This document shows, piece by piece, positions 44,946 through 53,312 of a stretch of 64,000 nucleotides of DNA. This stretch comes from Hydrogenophaga sp. (GTDB lineage Bacteria; Pseudomonadota; Gammaproteobacteria; Burkholderiales; Burkholderiaceae_C). The notes beneath the pieces were generated by a model. That model was not told the DNA's origin. It ran no database searches and was given only the letters and a program-made list of their open reading frames with translations. The first letter of the stretch is position 1; each line of letters opens with the position of its first letter. Made by a program: the position numbers and the translations under genes. The stretch covers positions 23,898 through 87,897 of the forward strand of contig JAABQG010000003.1 in NCBI GenBank assembly GCA_011391595.1. Reading direction: 5' to 3'.

Positions 44946-45445
44946 ACACCTTGCCTGTTTCCACTCCCGACGCGACGGTGACCCTTCAGCGGCGCCAGCT
45001 GGTGGTTGCCGGCGCGCTGGCGGCCGTCTGGCCCGCAGCCCGGGCGGCATCGGCCCCGCTGCCCCAGGCGGTCTCGCTGGCCGACGAGTTGGCGGCCGCG
45101 CTGCAGCGCGGCGAACCGCTGGTGGTGATGGTCAGCCTGGAGGGGTGCCCGTTCTGCGTCGTGGCCCGAAACAGCTACCTCGCCCCGCTGCGCGCGGAAG
45201 GCCAGCTCGCCATCGTGCAGGTCGACATGCGCACCACGCGACCGCTCAAGGACTTTCAGGGTCAGTCCTTGACGCACGAGCGGATGACCCGCCGCTGGGC
45301 GATCAAGCTGGCGCCTACGTTGCTGTTCTTCGGTCGGGGCGGCCTTGAGGTCGCCGAACGACTGGTGGGGGGCATGCTGCCCGATTTCTACGGCGCGTAT
45401 CTGGATCAGCGGCTGGAAACCGCGCGCAAGGCCGTGCGCGGCTGA
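44942..45445 (+). CDS. exported thioredoxin-fold protein (CPFC)
   Basis: A 167-residue protein with a signal peptide beginning around LQRRQLVVAGALAAVWPAAR (possibly twin-arginine) and a thioredoxin-like core. VMVSLEGCPFCVVARNSYLA near residue 62-81 contains the CPFC active site, and KLAPTLLFFGRGGLEVAERL near 122 holds the cis-proline. It is translationally coupled to the SoxH-like hydrolase, so it may keep periplasmic sulfur-oxidation thiols reduced, as SoxW does; that role is inferred. The chosen start overlaps the upstream stop. Confidence 0.82.
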   Translation: MNTLPVSTPDATVTLQRRQLVVAGALAAVWPAARAASAPLPQAVSLADELAAALQRGEPLVVMVSLEGCPFCVVARNSYLAPLRAEGQLAIVQVDMRTTRPLKDFQGQSLTHERMTRRWAIKLAPTLLFFGRGGLEVAERLVGGMLPDFYGAYLDQRLETARKAVRG

Positions 45446-45479
45446 TTTTTGCACTGAATTGAGTATTTTTTCGTGACTT

Positions 45480-45509
45480 TCCAGCGTCAATTGGTCATTG
45501 TCAGCTATG
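45480..45509 (-). repeat. dispersed intergenic repeat, copy 4
   Basis: On the minus strand the core begins CATAGCTGACAATGACCAAT and ends TGACGCTGGA. It lies in the 230-bp spacer between the thioredoxin-fold gene and the FNR-like regulator; nothing else recognisable was seen in that spacer. Confidence 0.82.
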
Positions 45510-45677
45510 AATAAAGTAGTAATCAGGCGCATTCAGGTGACGCAGGAACGCCGCGATCATTGGACAGGACAGGACCGGACGGGGCGTCAGCGCAGGGTAA
45601 ACGGCAGGATGACGGCCGGCCACGCGTGCCACAATTTGCGGGACCCTGAAACTACAACGGACGCCTGACGGCAAGCC

Positions 45678-46382
45678 ATGATTCCCATCAAGACCGAATC
45701 CGCCTGGAAAGGCACCTCCGACTGCCGTAACTGCGGCATCCGGGACATGGTGTTGTTTGCCGACCTGAACGAGCAGGACTTCGGCATGATCCACTCGCCG
45801 ATCGATGACCTGGAGTTTCAAGTGGGCACGGTCCTGTTCGCCGAGGCGTCACCCGCCGCGGGCATCTTTACGCTGCGTACCGGCATGATCAAGCTGGTGC
45901 GAGTGACGCCCGATGGGCGACAACGCATCGTGCGGGTGCTGCGTCCCGGGGATGTGGCGGGCCTGGAGGCACTGGCCACCGCGCAATACGCCACTGATGC
46001 GGTGGCCTTGACCGACATTTCGGTCTGCCGGATCCCCTTGTCGGTCATCAACCAGCTCGGTGGAACCTCGACGCGCCTGCACAAACGCCTGATGGAAAAA
46101 TGGCAGCACGCGCTCAAGGAAGCCGACGACTGGCTGGCCGACCTGAACTTCGGCACCGCGCGCCAACGCGTGGCGCATTTCATCCTGAAGATGCGCAATC
46201 CGGCGGACGCGCAGATCGCCACGCTGTTTTCCCGCGAGGACATGGGCGCCATGCTCGATCTCAAGCTTGAGACCGTCAGCCGCGAAGTCAGTGCCCTGGT
46301 GCGCGAAAAAGCCATGGAGCCCCTGGACAAGCAGGGGCGCGTCTACCGCATCCTTGATCTGCCCCTTTTGCAGGGCATCTGA
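45678..46382 (+). CDS. Crp/Fnr-family regulator with incomplete cluster cysteines
   Basis: A regulator of 234 residues. The N terminus has CRNCGIRDMVLF (Cys16, Cys19) and an FNR-like Cys117 in ISVCRIP, but the third N-terminal cysteine of FNR (six residues after the second) is Val25. The cyclic-nucleotide-binding fold runs about 30-150, and the helix-turn-helix contains FSREDMGAMLDLKLETVSRE near 190-209, with E-xx-SR as in FNR-type recognition helices. It precedes the rhodanese gene by 24 bp. Oxygen or redox sensing is possible but not certain with this ligand set. Confidence 0.88.
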   Translation: MIPIKTESAWKGTSDCRNCGIRDMVLFADLNEQDFGMIHSPIDDLEFQVGTVLFAEASPAAGIFTLRTGMIKLVRVTPDGRQRIVRVLRPGDVAGLEALATAQYATDAVALTDISVCRIPLSVINQLGGTSTRLHKRLMEKWQHALKEADDWLADLNFGTARQRVAHFILKMRNPADAQIATLFSREDMGAMLDLKLETVSREVSALVREKAMEPLDKQGRVYRILDLPLLQGI

Positions 46383-46406
46383 GGTGAAATCCTTCTTTGC
46401 ACAAAT

Positions 46407-46877
46407 ATGAATGAAACTGAAAGCCTTTTTCCAGTGAGCGGCAGTTGCCTGACGTCCCGCCGCAGTGCCCTGGCATGGTTCGCTGCACTGACCCTGACCT
46501 TGACCCCGGCCATCGCGGCGCCCGGCGCGGAGTTGAGTGCGCCTGATGCGCTGGCGCAGGTGAAGGCGGGCAAGCTCCTGCTCGTCGATATCCGCACGCC
46601 GGGGGAATGGAAAGAAACCGGCGTGGCCCAGGGCGCGGTGCGCGTCGACATGCAGCATCCCAAGGGAGGGCCTGGCTTCATGGAAGAACTGCTCAAGAAC
46701 ACCAAGGGCGACAAGAATGCCCCGGTCGCCCTGATTTGCCGCACTGGCAATCGCACCACCCAGGTCCAGCGTTACCTGGAGGCTCATGGTTTCACGCGGG
46801 TCTTCAACGTCCGCGAAGGCATGGCCGGCAGCGCGGCCGGTCCGGGCTGGCTGCGCCGTGGCTTGCCGCTGCAGTAG
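46407..46877 (+). CDS. exported rhodanese-like sulfurtransferase
   Basis: A 156-residue protein with a signal-like segment SALAWFAALTLTLTPAIAAP near 20-39 and a single rhodanese domain. LLLVDIRTPGEWKETG near residue 57 is the first conserved motif; the catalytic loop is ALICRTGNRTTQ with Cys111. It probably moves sulfane sulfur in the periplasm, possibly the persulfide product of sulfide oxidation. Located between the FNR-like regulator and the second FCSD module. Another in-frame ATG lies about two codons downstream. Confidence 0.88.
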   Translation: MNETESLFPVSGSCLTSRRSALAWFAALTLTLTPAIAAPGAELSAPDALAQVKAGKLLLVDIRTPGEWKETGVAQGAVRVDMQHPKGGPGFMEELLKNTKGDKNAPVALICRTGNRTTQVQRYLEAHGFTRVFNVREGMAGSAAGPGWLRRGLPLQ

Positions 46878-47042
46878 GGGCAAGCGCGGTGAGACCTGCC
46901 ATGCGCCCAACGCGGCAGTACGTGCCCGGAATCTGTGTGGCTGCAATGCCTGGCCGCGCTAACATTTGTAGCTCATTGATGATGTTGTGACCCGTTTCAG
47001 CGGGTCGGTTGACTTGCGAAACCCAACTTTTGGAGGATGAAC

Positions 47043-47357
47043 GTGGCAAAGCTTATTCTTGTGGCCTTCGCGCTGTCAGTCAGCGCCCCTTTGGTGGCAG
47101 CCCAACCCGCGAAGGCTTCGCCTGCGGATTTCCAGACCGCCTTGTGGGCGTCGAGTTGCATGGCCTGCCACGGTCCCGAGGGCAGGGCCGAGGGCACCGC
47201 CATGTCCATCGGCGGGCGACCTGCGGAAGAACTGTCCGGCCTTATGCTGGAGTTCAAGGCCGGCAAGCGGCCCGCCACCATCATGCACCAGCATGCCAAG
47301 GGCTACAGCGATGACGAACTCAAGCGCATTGCCCAGTACTTTTCCCAACTCAAGTGA
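47043..47357 (+). CDS. periplasmic c-type cytochrome, FCSD partner, copy 2
   Basis: A monoheme cytochrome of 104 residues, paralogous to the one at 40.4 kb. The signal peptide AKLILVAFALSVSAPLVAAQ is followed by heme motif SCMACHGPEG near residue 38. The end KRPATIMHQHAKGYSDDELK closely mirrors copy 1. GGAGG touches an ATG at 47037 but is correctly spaced (six bases) for the GTG at 47043, so I chose the GTG. The gene ends seven bases before the second flavoprotein gene and forms its electron-accepting partner. Confidence 0.88.
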   Translation: MAKLILVAFALSVSAPLVAAQPAKASPADFQTALWASSCMACHGPEGRAEGTAMSIGGRPAEELSGLMLEFKAGKRPATIMHQHAKGYSDDELKRIAQYFSQLK

Positions 47358-47364
47358 GGCCAGC

Positions 47365-48627
47365 ATGACCCTGTCACGTCGAACCCTGATTCAGGCCGCC
47401 GGCGCGGCCGTGGTGGCCAGTCCCTTTGCCAGCCACGCCCAGAGCGGCCAGAGTGTCGTCATCATCGGCGGCGGTTTTGGCGGCGCCACCGCCGCCCGCT
47501 ACCTCAAGCGCTTCAACCCCGCGCTCAGGGTCACGCTCATCGAGCCGAATGCCGACTTCATCATGTGCCCGATGAGCAACCGGGTCATCCATGGCGGCAT
47601 GACGCTCAGGGACATTACCCGGCCTTATGACCGCTTTGTCACCAAGCATGATCTTCGTTGGATTCGTTCAACCGCTGACGAGATCGACCCGGAAAAGCGC
47701 GAGGTGCGTGCGGGCAAGGACAAGGTCGCCTATGACCGGCTGATCGTCGCACCCGGCGTGGACTACAACTACGATGGCATTGCCGGCATGGGCAGTGCAC
47801 AGGCCCAGGCCCTGATACCGCACGCATGGAAGGCTGGAGAGCAGACCCAGCGTTTGAAGGAACTGCTCTACGCCATGCCGCAGGGCGGTGTCATCGCGAT
47901 GCATATTCCGAAGGTGCCCTACCGCTGCCCGCCCGGCCCGTACGAACGGGCCAGCCTGATTGCCTACTTTCTTCAGGTGCGTAACCCCAAGGGCAAGCTG
48001 CTGGTGTTCGACAGCAACCCCGAGATCCAGGCCAAGAAAGGTTTGTTCGAGGCTGTCTGGAAAAACAAGTACGCAGGCCTGCTCGAATATGTGCCCAACG
48101 CCGAAGTCGAAGGGGTGGATGCCGCCACGCGCACCATTGACCTGAAAGTGCAGGGTAAGCAGAAGGTGGACGTGCTCAACCTGATTCCGCCGCAGCGCGC
48201 CGGCGCCATCGCGCGGCGCACCGGCCTGGCCAATGTGGGCGACCGCTGGTGTGGCGTCGATTTTCTGAGTTATGAGTCCACGCGGCACAAGGGCATTCAT
48301 GTGCTGGGTGATTCGATTGCAGGCGCGCCGGGCATGCCCAAGTCGGGTCACATGGCGAACCAGGAGGCCAAGGTCTGCGCGGGGGCCATTGCAGCGCTGT
48401 CCGTGGGGCAGCCCGTGCCCGAGATGCCCATCATTGCCAACACCTGCTACAGCTTCGTCTCGCAGTCGGAGGTGATCCACGTTGCAGCGGTGTACCGCTA
48501 CGACGCCGACAAGAAGACCATGGTGGCCGCGCCCGGTGCCGGGGGGCTGTCATCCGCACCCTCCGTCACCGAGGGCCTGTTTGCCATGGCCTGGGCGAAC
48601 AACATCATGAACGACACGCTGGGTTGA
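47365..48627 (+). CDS. fccB: sulfide dehydrogenase (FCSD) flavoprotein subunit, copy 2
   Basis: A 420-residue paralogue of the gene at 40.7 kb. Tat-type signal LSRRTLIQAAGAAVVASPFA is cleaved near SHAQ, without the lipobox-like cysteine of copy 1. FAD motif SVVIIGGGFGGATAARYLKR is near 30. Redox cysteines are Cys188 (PYRCPPGPYERA) and Cys361 (NTCYSFV). GHMANQEAKVCAGAI marks the C-terminal region. It follows its cytochrome by seven bases. Two diverged copies may act at different sulfide levels or on different sulfur species; this cannot be decided from sequence. Confidence 0.94.
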   Translation: MTLSRRTLIQAAGAAVVASPFASHAQSGQSVVIIGGGFGGATAARYLKRFNPALRVTLIEPNADFIMCPMSNRVIHGGMTLRDITRPYDRFVTKHDLRWIRSTADEIDPEKREVRAGKDKVAYDRLIVAPGVDYNYDGIAGMGSAQAQALIPHAWKAGEQTQRLKELLYAMPQGGVIAMHIPKVPYRCPPGPYERASLIAYFLQVRNPKGKLLVFDSNPEIQAKKGLFEAVWKNKYAGLLEYVPNAEVEGVDAATRTIDLKVQGKQKVDVLNLIPPQRAGAIARRTGLANVGDRWCGVDFLSYESTRHKGIHVLGDSIAGAPGMPKSGHMANQEAKVCAGAIAALSVGQPVPEMPIIANTCYSFVSQSEVIHVAAVYRYDADKKTMVAAPGAGGLSSAPSVTEGLFAMAWANNIMNDTLG

Positions 48628-48662
48628 GGTTGGCTCAGGCCTGCGCTTCCAGGTCCGGCGTT

Positions 48663-50921
48663 CTAGCGCGTCAGCGCCATGAAGAGCCTGGGAAGTTGTT
48701 CGGGCAGCCGCGCTATGTTGTCGATCACCGTGTACTGTCGCCCAAAGATGTCGCTCACGTAGGCATCCGCCGCGGCATCCAGGTTGATGCAGTAGGTGAA
48801 TATCCCCTGGGTATCGAGTTCACGCACGGCCTGGTGCGCATCGTCGATCAGCAGGCGTTCATCCTGTGTGTCAATGTCCGACGGCTGGCCGTCGGTCAGC
48901 ACCAACAGCAGTTTCTTGTCGGCCCGCTGCGTGCCCAGCGTGTGCGCCGCGTGGCGCATTGCCGCGCCCATGCGGGTGCTGTAGCCGGCCTGCATCGCGG
49001 CCAGGCGGGCCTTGACTTCGTCACCCCAGCGTTCGCCAAAGCCCTTGATATGAAAATAACGCACATCATGGCGGGTGTTGGAGTGAAATCCGGCAATGGC
49101 AAACGGGTCGCCCAGCTGCTCGATCGCCCAGGCCAGCAGCGACACGGCCTCCTGGCTGAGTTGCAGCACGGTCTGCTCTGAGCCGCGCGCTTTCTCGTTC
49201 AGGGATTCGGACAGATCCAGCAGCAAGGTCACGGCAATGCTGCGGCCGTCGGTGGTGTGACTCATGTTGATGCGTGCATCGGGCTGGCTGCCGGCCCGCA
49301 GGTCGATCAGCGAACGAATCGCGACGTCCAGATCCAGCTCGCTGCCGTCTTCCTGGTAGCGCACGCGCACCTTGTCTTGCGGCTTGAGCAAGTCCAGCAG
49401 GCGTTTCAGGCGCTTGGCCAGCGCGCCATGCTTGGCCAGCAGCGCATCGATGTCAGCCGGGTTGGCGCTGGGGTGCAGCCGCTCGTACAGGCTCACCCAG
49501 TCCGGCCGGAACGTCTGGCTGGTGTAGTCCCATTCGGGGTAATGGCGCGGCGGCAGGCTTTGAATCTCTTCCTTCGACGGCGTTTTCCGGTCGTCATCGA
49601 ACATCTCCTCGTCGTCGCTGAGCTCATGAAAGCGCCACAGGTGGCGGTTGTCATCGCGGTAGTCCACCTCCGTGTCGGCAAACCAGGTGTTGGGCAACTG
49701 GTCGCTTTGCAGCCGGGTTTTGCCCAGATAGCTCAGGGCCAGCCCGGCGATCTCGGAGGTGCTCGACGCGCCGTGCGCCAGCAGCGCGTGAAATCGCTGG
49801 ATCCAGTCCGCGATCTGCACGTTCTCGAAGCGTCTGGGCGGGTCAAACAGGGCGCGCGACAGGCACGCCAGCCGGTGGCGCAGGCACGAATGCGTGGCCG
49901 GGTTGCAGGCCCCCTCGACGGGTGTGGGGTGCAAGGCCTTGAAGATGCGTTTCAGGCCGGGGTATTCGCGCACCGCCAGCGCATCGACCCGGGCATCCTC
50001 GAAGCACTCGATCGCCAGGCGCTGCGCCGGGCTGAAGTTGTCGGCAAAGATGGGCGTGCTCCAGCGCCGGTGCGCGGCCATGTGCGCCAGCGCCGCGCGG
50101 TAGCGGTCGATGCCGCTGATGCCGGCGCGCTCGTCGTACACATCGGGCAGGCGGATGCCCATGGCATCGAAGTAAGGCATGGGGTGGCGCTGCACATCGA
50201 AGGTGGTGGAGTAGGGCACCAGCACGTCGCCGTCGTTCCACAGCGCCTGCAGGTACAGGTCCAGCGCTCGGATGTGGTCCACCAGCAGCGTGCCGTGGCG
50301 CTCGCGCTGCAGCACGGCGCGGCTGTCGGCGGAGGTCAGGCGGAAATACTCGCGCTGCTGCTCGGGGTGGTGGCTGTAGTTGCGGATGCCGTAGTCCACC
50401 CAGTTGCTCAGGCCCTGCAGGCTCAGCAGTTCCAGCAGTTGCGCTGATTTCTCGAAAAACAGGGCCAGGCTGGGGCTGGCATAGGTCTTGTGCGTGCCGT
50501 GGATCGAGGTGCTGGTGCGCTCCATCAGCAGCAGGCTGACATCCAGGTAGTGTTGCAGTTGCGCCTGGGTGGGCAGTCGGCGGGCCACGGTGGCCAGGGC
50601 CTGCAGGAACGGCGCGATGGCATGACCGTTCGGGGATTTGGTCATCACCCGCACGGCGGCCATTACCGGACTGAGCGCGTCCTCACCCACCCGCGCCGCG
50701 ATGCCCGGCCATTCCTGCAAGAAGATCAGCACGGGCTCGACGCCTCGCCCCATCTTGCCCAGCGTGCGGGCCTGTGTCAGGTAGTCGTCCAGGCCTTCGG
50801 CGCTGAGCCGGGCGCGGGCGTCCGCCATGCAGGCGGCGAACACATCGGCCACCTGGGGAAAGCCGCAGTCCAGTTGCGCTTGCCAGGCCTGCAGTTGATC
50901 GGGGCTGACAGCAGGGTTCAT
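48663..50921 (-). CDS. cbbO: RuBisCO activase component CbbO (VWA-domain protein)
   Basis: A protein of 752 residues. The long N-terminal part is specific to CbbO/NorD-like proteins. The C-terminal von Willebrand A domain has the MIDAS motif SIAVTLLLDLSESLNEKARG (D-x-S-x-S) near 570 and KKLLLVLTDGQPSDIDTQDE near 680. CbbO docks on RuBisCO and recruits the CbbQ AAA+ ring to remove inhibitory sugar phosphates. I chose the ATG at 50921 (MNPAVSPDQLQAW); a TTG start at 50942 is also open. It ends the cbbM-cbbQ-cbbO transcript and is convergent with FCSD copy 2. Confidence 0.94.
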   Translation of the reverse strand: MNPAVSPDQLQAWQAQLDCGFPQVADVFAACMADARARLSAEGLDDYLTQARTLGKMGRGVEPVLIFLQEWPGIAARVGEDALSPVMAAVRVMTKSPNGHAIAPFLQALATVARRLPTQAQLQHYLDVSLLLMERTSTSIHGTHKTYASPSLALFFEKSAQLLELLSLQGLSNWVDYGIRNYSHHPEQQREYFRLTSADSRAVLQRERHGTLLVDHIRALDLYLQALWNDGDVLVPYSTTFDVQRHPMPYFDAMGIRLPDVYDERAGISGIDRYRAALAHMAAHRRWSTPIFADNFSPAQRLAIECFEDARVDALAVREYPGLKRIFKALHPTPVEGACNPATHSCLRHRLACLSRALFDPPRRFENVQIADWIQRFHALLAHGASSTSEIAGLALSYLGKTRLQSDQLPNTWFADTEVDYRDDNRHLWRFHELSDDEEMFDDDRKTPSKEEIQSLPPRHYPEWDYTSQTFRPDWVSLYERLHPSANPADIDALLAKHGALAKRLKRLLDLLKPQDKVRVRYQEDGSELDLDVAIRSLIDLRAGSQPDARINMSHTTDGRSIAVTLLLDLSESLNEKARGSEQTVLQLSQEAVSLLAWAIEQLGDPFAIAGFHSNTRHDVRYFHIKGFGERWGDEVKARLAAMQAGYSTRMGAAMRHAAHTLGTQRADKKLLLVLTDGQPSDIDTQDERLLIDDAHQAVRELDTQGIFTYCINLDAAADAYVSDIFGRQYTVIDNIARLPEQLPRLFMALTR

Positions 50922-50959
50922 GGACGGGCGAGCACGGTGCAACGACGATCGTTGCCTGC

Positions 50960-51757
50960 CTAGCCAAACACTGCGTCAATGGCGTGATCCAGCGTGGCGC
51001 GAATGTCGGCATCATCGGTAATCGGCCGCACCAGCGCCATGCGGCAAGCGTCCGTTGGCGCCACCTCGTTCTGGATCAGCGTGGCGGCGTACACCAGCAG
51101 GCGGGTGGAAATGCCTTCGTCGAGCCCGTGCCCCTTGAGCGCGCGCGCCGTGCCGCCAATTTTGACCAGGCGCGTGGCATCGGCCAGGGTGATGCCGGTC
51201 TCGGTGGCCACGATGCTGGCCTCCAGTTCGGGCGGGGGGTAGTCAAAGTCAAAGCCTACAAAACGCTGCTTGGTGCTCTGCTTCAGGTCTTTCATCAGGC
51301 TCTGGTAGCCGGGGTTGTACGAGATCACCAGCTGAAAGTCCGGGTGCGCCTTGATCAGCTCGCCCTTTTTCTCCAGCGGCAACTGGCGGCGGTGATCGGT
51401 CAGGGGGTGGATCACCACCGTGGTGTCCTGGCGCGCCTCGACGATTTCGTCCAGGTAGCAGATCGCGCCGATACGTGCGGCGGTGGCCAGCGGGCCGTCC
51501 AGCCAGCGCGTGCCATGGGCCTCCAGCAGGTAGCGGCCCACCAGGTCACTGGCCGTCATGTCCTCGTTGCAGGCCACGGTGATGAGGGGCTTGCCCAGCT
51601 TCCAGGCCAGGTACTCGATGAACCGGGACTTGCCGCAACCGGTGGGGCCCTTGACCATGACCGGCAGGCGGGCTTTGTAGGCTGCCTCGTACAGTGCCAC
51701 TTCATTGGACAGCGGCTGGTAATAGGGTTCGTGTGCGATCCGGTAGTCGGTGGTCAT
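50960..51757 (-). CDS. cbbQ: RuBisCO activase AAA+ ATPase CbbQ
   Basis: A 265-residue MoxR-type AAA+ protein. Walker A is [20 protein letters not shown] near residue 34-53, Walker B is [11 protein letters not shown] near 93, and sensor 1 is [20 protein letters not shown] near 145. With CbbO it forms the QO-type RuBisCO activase. It starts eight bases after the cbbM stop, clearly in one operon. Its length matches CbbQ2/NorQ-like members. Confidence 0.95.
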   Translation of the reverse strand: MTTDYRIAHEPYYQPLSNEVALYEAAYKARLPVMVKGPTGCGKSRFIEYLAWKLGKPLITVACNEDMTASDLVGRYLLEAHGTRWLDGPLATAARIGAICYLDEIVEARQDTTVVIHPLTDHRRQLPLEKKGELIKAHPDFQLVISYNPGYQSLMKDLKQSTKQRFVGFDFDYPPPELEASIVATETGITLADATRLVKIGGTARALKGHGLDEGISTRLLVYAATLIQNEVAPTDACRMALVRPITDDADIRATLDHAIDAVFG

Positions 51758-51765
51758 GGCGGCTT

Positions 51766-53145
51766 TTACTTGTGCACGCCCAGCTTCTCGCGCCAGCCCG
51801 GGAACAGCTTGTCAGCGTCGCCCGGGAACGACTCGAAGGCGCGGGCGAATTCCTTGTGCTCCTTGGCGAACTCGATCGGGTCGGCGCCAGCCTTCCAGCA
51901 CTCGTAAGACTGGCGCAGCGAGATCGCGCCGGCTGCGGGGGAGTCGATGTGGCCATAGGAGCCGCCGCCCGAGGTGTTGATCACGTTGCCATGGCCCAGG
52001 TTTTGGAAGAAGCCGGGCAGGCGCAGCGCGTTCATGCCACCCGAGATGATCGGGGTGGTGGGCTTCATGCCATACCACTCCTGGTGGTAGTAGGGGCCGT
52101 CGGCTGAGTCGCGCTCGATCATGTAGGCGATGTTGCGGTCATCCTGTGCGCCTTCCATCTTGCCGTAGCCCATGGTGCCGACGTGGATTCCGGAGGCGCC
52201 CTGCAGCCGGCTCATCTTGGCCAGCACGAAGGCCGTGTAGCCGCGCAGCGCCGAAGGCGACGTCACCGCGCCATGGCCGGCACGGTGGTAGTGCAGGTAT
52301 TGGCCGGGGTACTGGCGGCGCGCGGTGGTGACCATGCCCGGGCCGCCCACGTAGCCGTCCACCAGGAAGGCCACCTTGTTCGCGTCCGGGCCAAAGGCCT
52401 CGAGGATGTAGTCGGCGCGGGCCAGCATCTCGTAGTGGTCGTCGGCGGTGATGTTGGCCGAAAAGATCTTGGCCTGGCCGGTCTCGTCCATGGCGCGCTT
52501 CATCGCGTCAACCACCAGCGGAATCACCTTCTTGGTCGGACAGAACACCTGGTTGCCCTGGGGTTCGTCGTTCTTGATGAAATCGCCGCCCAGCCAGAAC
52601 TGGTAGGCTGCCTTGGCGAACGGCTCGGGGCGCAGGCCCAGTTTGGGCTTGATGATGGTGCCGGCAATGTAGCCGCCGTCCACCCGGGAGCGGCCCAGGA
52701 TTTCCCACAGGTCGGTGATGTCCTTGGCCGGGCCGTCGTACAGGCGCAGCAGCTGCCGGGGCACCCAGAAGTCGTGCATCTTCAGGCACTTGACGTCGCC
52801 CTGGCCCTGGTTGTTGCCGATGGCGAGTGTCAGGAACGACACCAGCATGGCGCGGCCATCGGTGATGTTGCGGTCAAACAGGTCGATCGGGTAGGCGACC
52901 TTCATCACCCCCTTGGCTTCGTCGATTTCATACACCAGCGCATCCACGCCCTTGGTGAAGTCGTCCGTCGTGCAGACTTCCACGTTGGTGCCGGTGGATG
53001 ACTCGGCCGCGATGTGCGACGCGGTGGCCAGGTAGCCATAGCCCGCCGCAGGCTGCATGTGGTAGGCCACCAGCACATGGCTGTCGCCCTTGATCAGGTC
53101 TTCTTCCTTGAGGCTCAGGTCCGAGTAGCGGTTTGATTGGTCCAT
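51766..53145 (-). CDS. cbbM: ribulose-1,5-bisphosphate carboxylase form II
   Basis: A 459-residue form II RuBisCO that fixes CO2 on RuBP. Residue numbers align directly with the Rhodospirillum rubrum enzyme: Lys166 in [13 protein letters not shown] and the carbamylated Lys191 in [14 protein letters not shown]. The C-terminal domain has MGYGKMEG (loop 6 lysine) near 329 and [13 protein letters not shown] near 368. No form I genes (cbbLS) and no carboxysome genes are in the window, consistent with function at elevated CO2 or low O2. It heads cbbMQO, with a CbbR-like site upstream, divergent from the parA gene. Confidence 0.98.
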   Translation of the reverse strand: MDQSNRYSDLSLKEEDLIKGDSHVLVAYHMQPAAGYGYLATASHIAAESSTGTNVEVCTTDDFTKGVDALVYEIDEAKGVMKVAYPIDLFDRNITDGRAMLVSFLTLAIGNNQGQGDVKCLKMHDFWVPRQLLRLYDGPAKDITDLWEILGRSRVDGGYIAGTIIKPKLGLRPEPFAKAAYQFWLGGDFIKNDEPQGNQVFCPTKKVIPLVVDAMKRAMDETGQAKIFSANITADDHYEMLARADYILEAFGPDANKVAFLVDGYVGGPGMVTTARRQYPGQYLHYHRAGHGAVTSPSALRGYTAFVLAKMSRLQGASGIHVGTMGYGKMEGAQDDRNIAYMIERDSADGPYYHQEWYGMKPTTPIISGGMNALRLPGFFQNLGHGNVINTSGGGSYGHIDSPAAGAISLRQSYECWKAGADPIEFAKEHKEFARAFESFPGDADKLFPGWREKLGVHK

Positions 53146-53195
53146 TTGATATCTCCGGTAGTGGCTGACGATGGAGTGGACTATAGGCAGGCTTA

Positions 53196-53219
53196 TTCAT
53201 AATGAAAATTCAAATAAAC
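53196..53219. promoter_or_regulatory. candidate CbbR operator and cbbM promoter
   Basis: The cbbM-parA spacer holds the palindrome TTCATAATGAA, overlapped by ATGAAAATTCAAATAAAC. The second string differs by only one shifted A from the sequence at 57379 in the cbbR-cbbY spacer. On the minus strand TATAGT lies about 10 bases further downstream as a possible -10 for cbbM. Binding by CbbR is inference. Confidence 0.55.
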
Positions 53220-53312
53220 TTTGCATCTAATCATTTTTTTATGATGATTTAAGACTGGGCACAATCGGTGCTTCTGTCACGTCACACCCACCCCCGTACA
53301 AGGAATTCCGTC

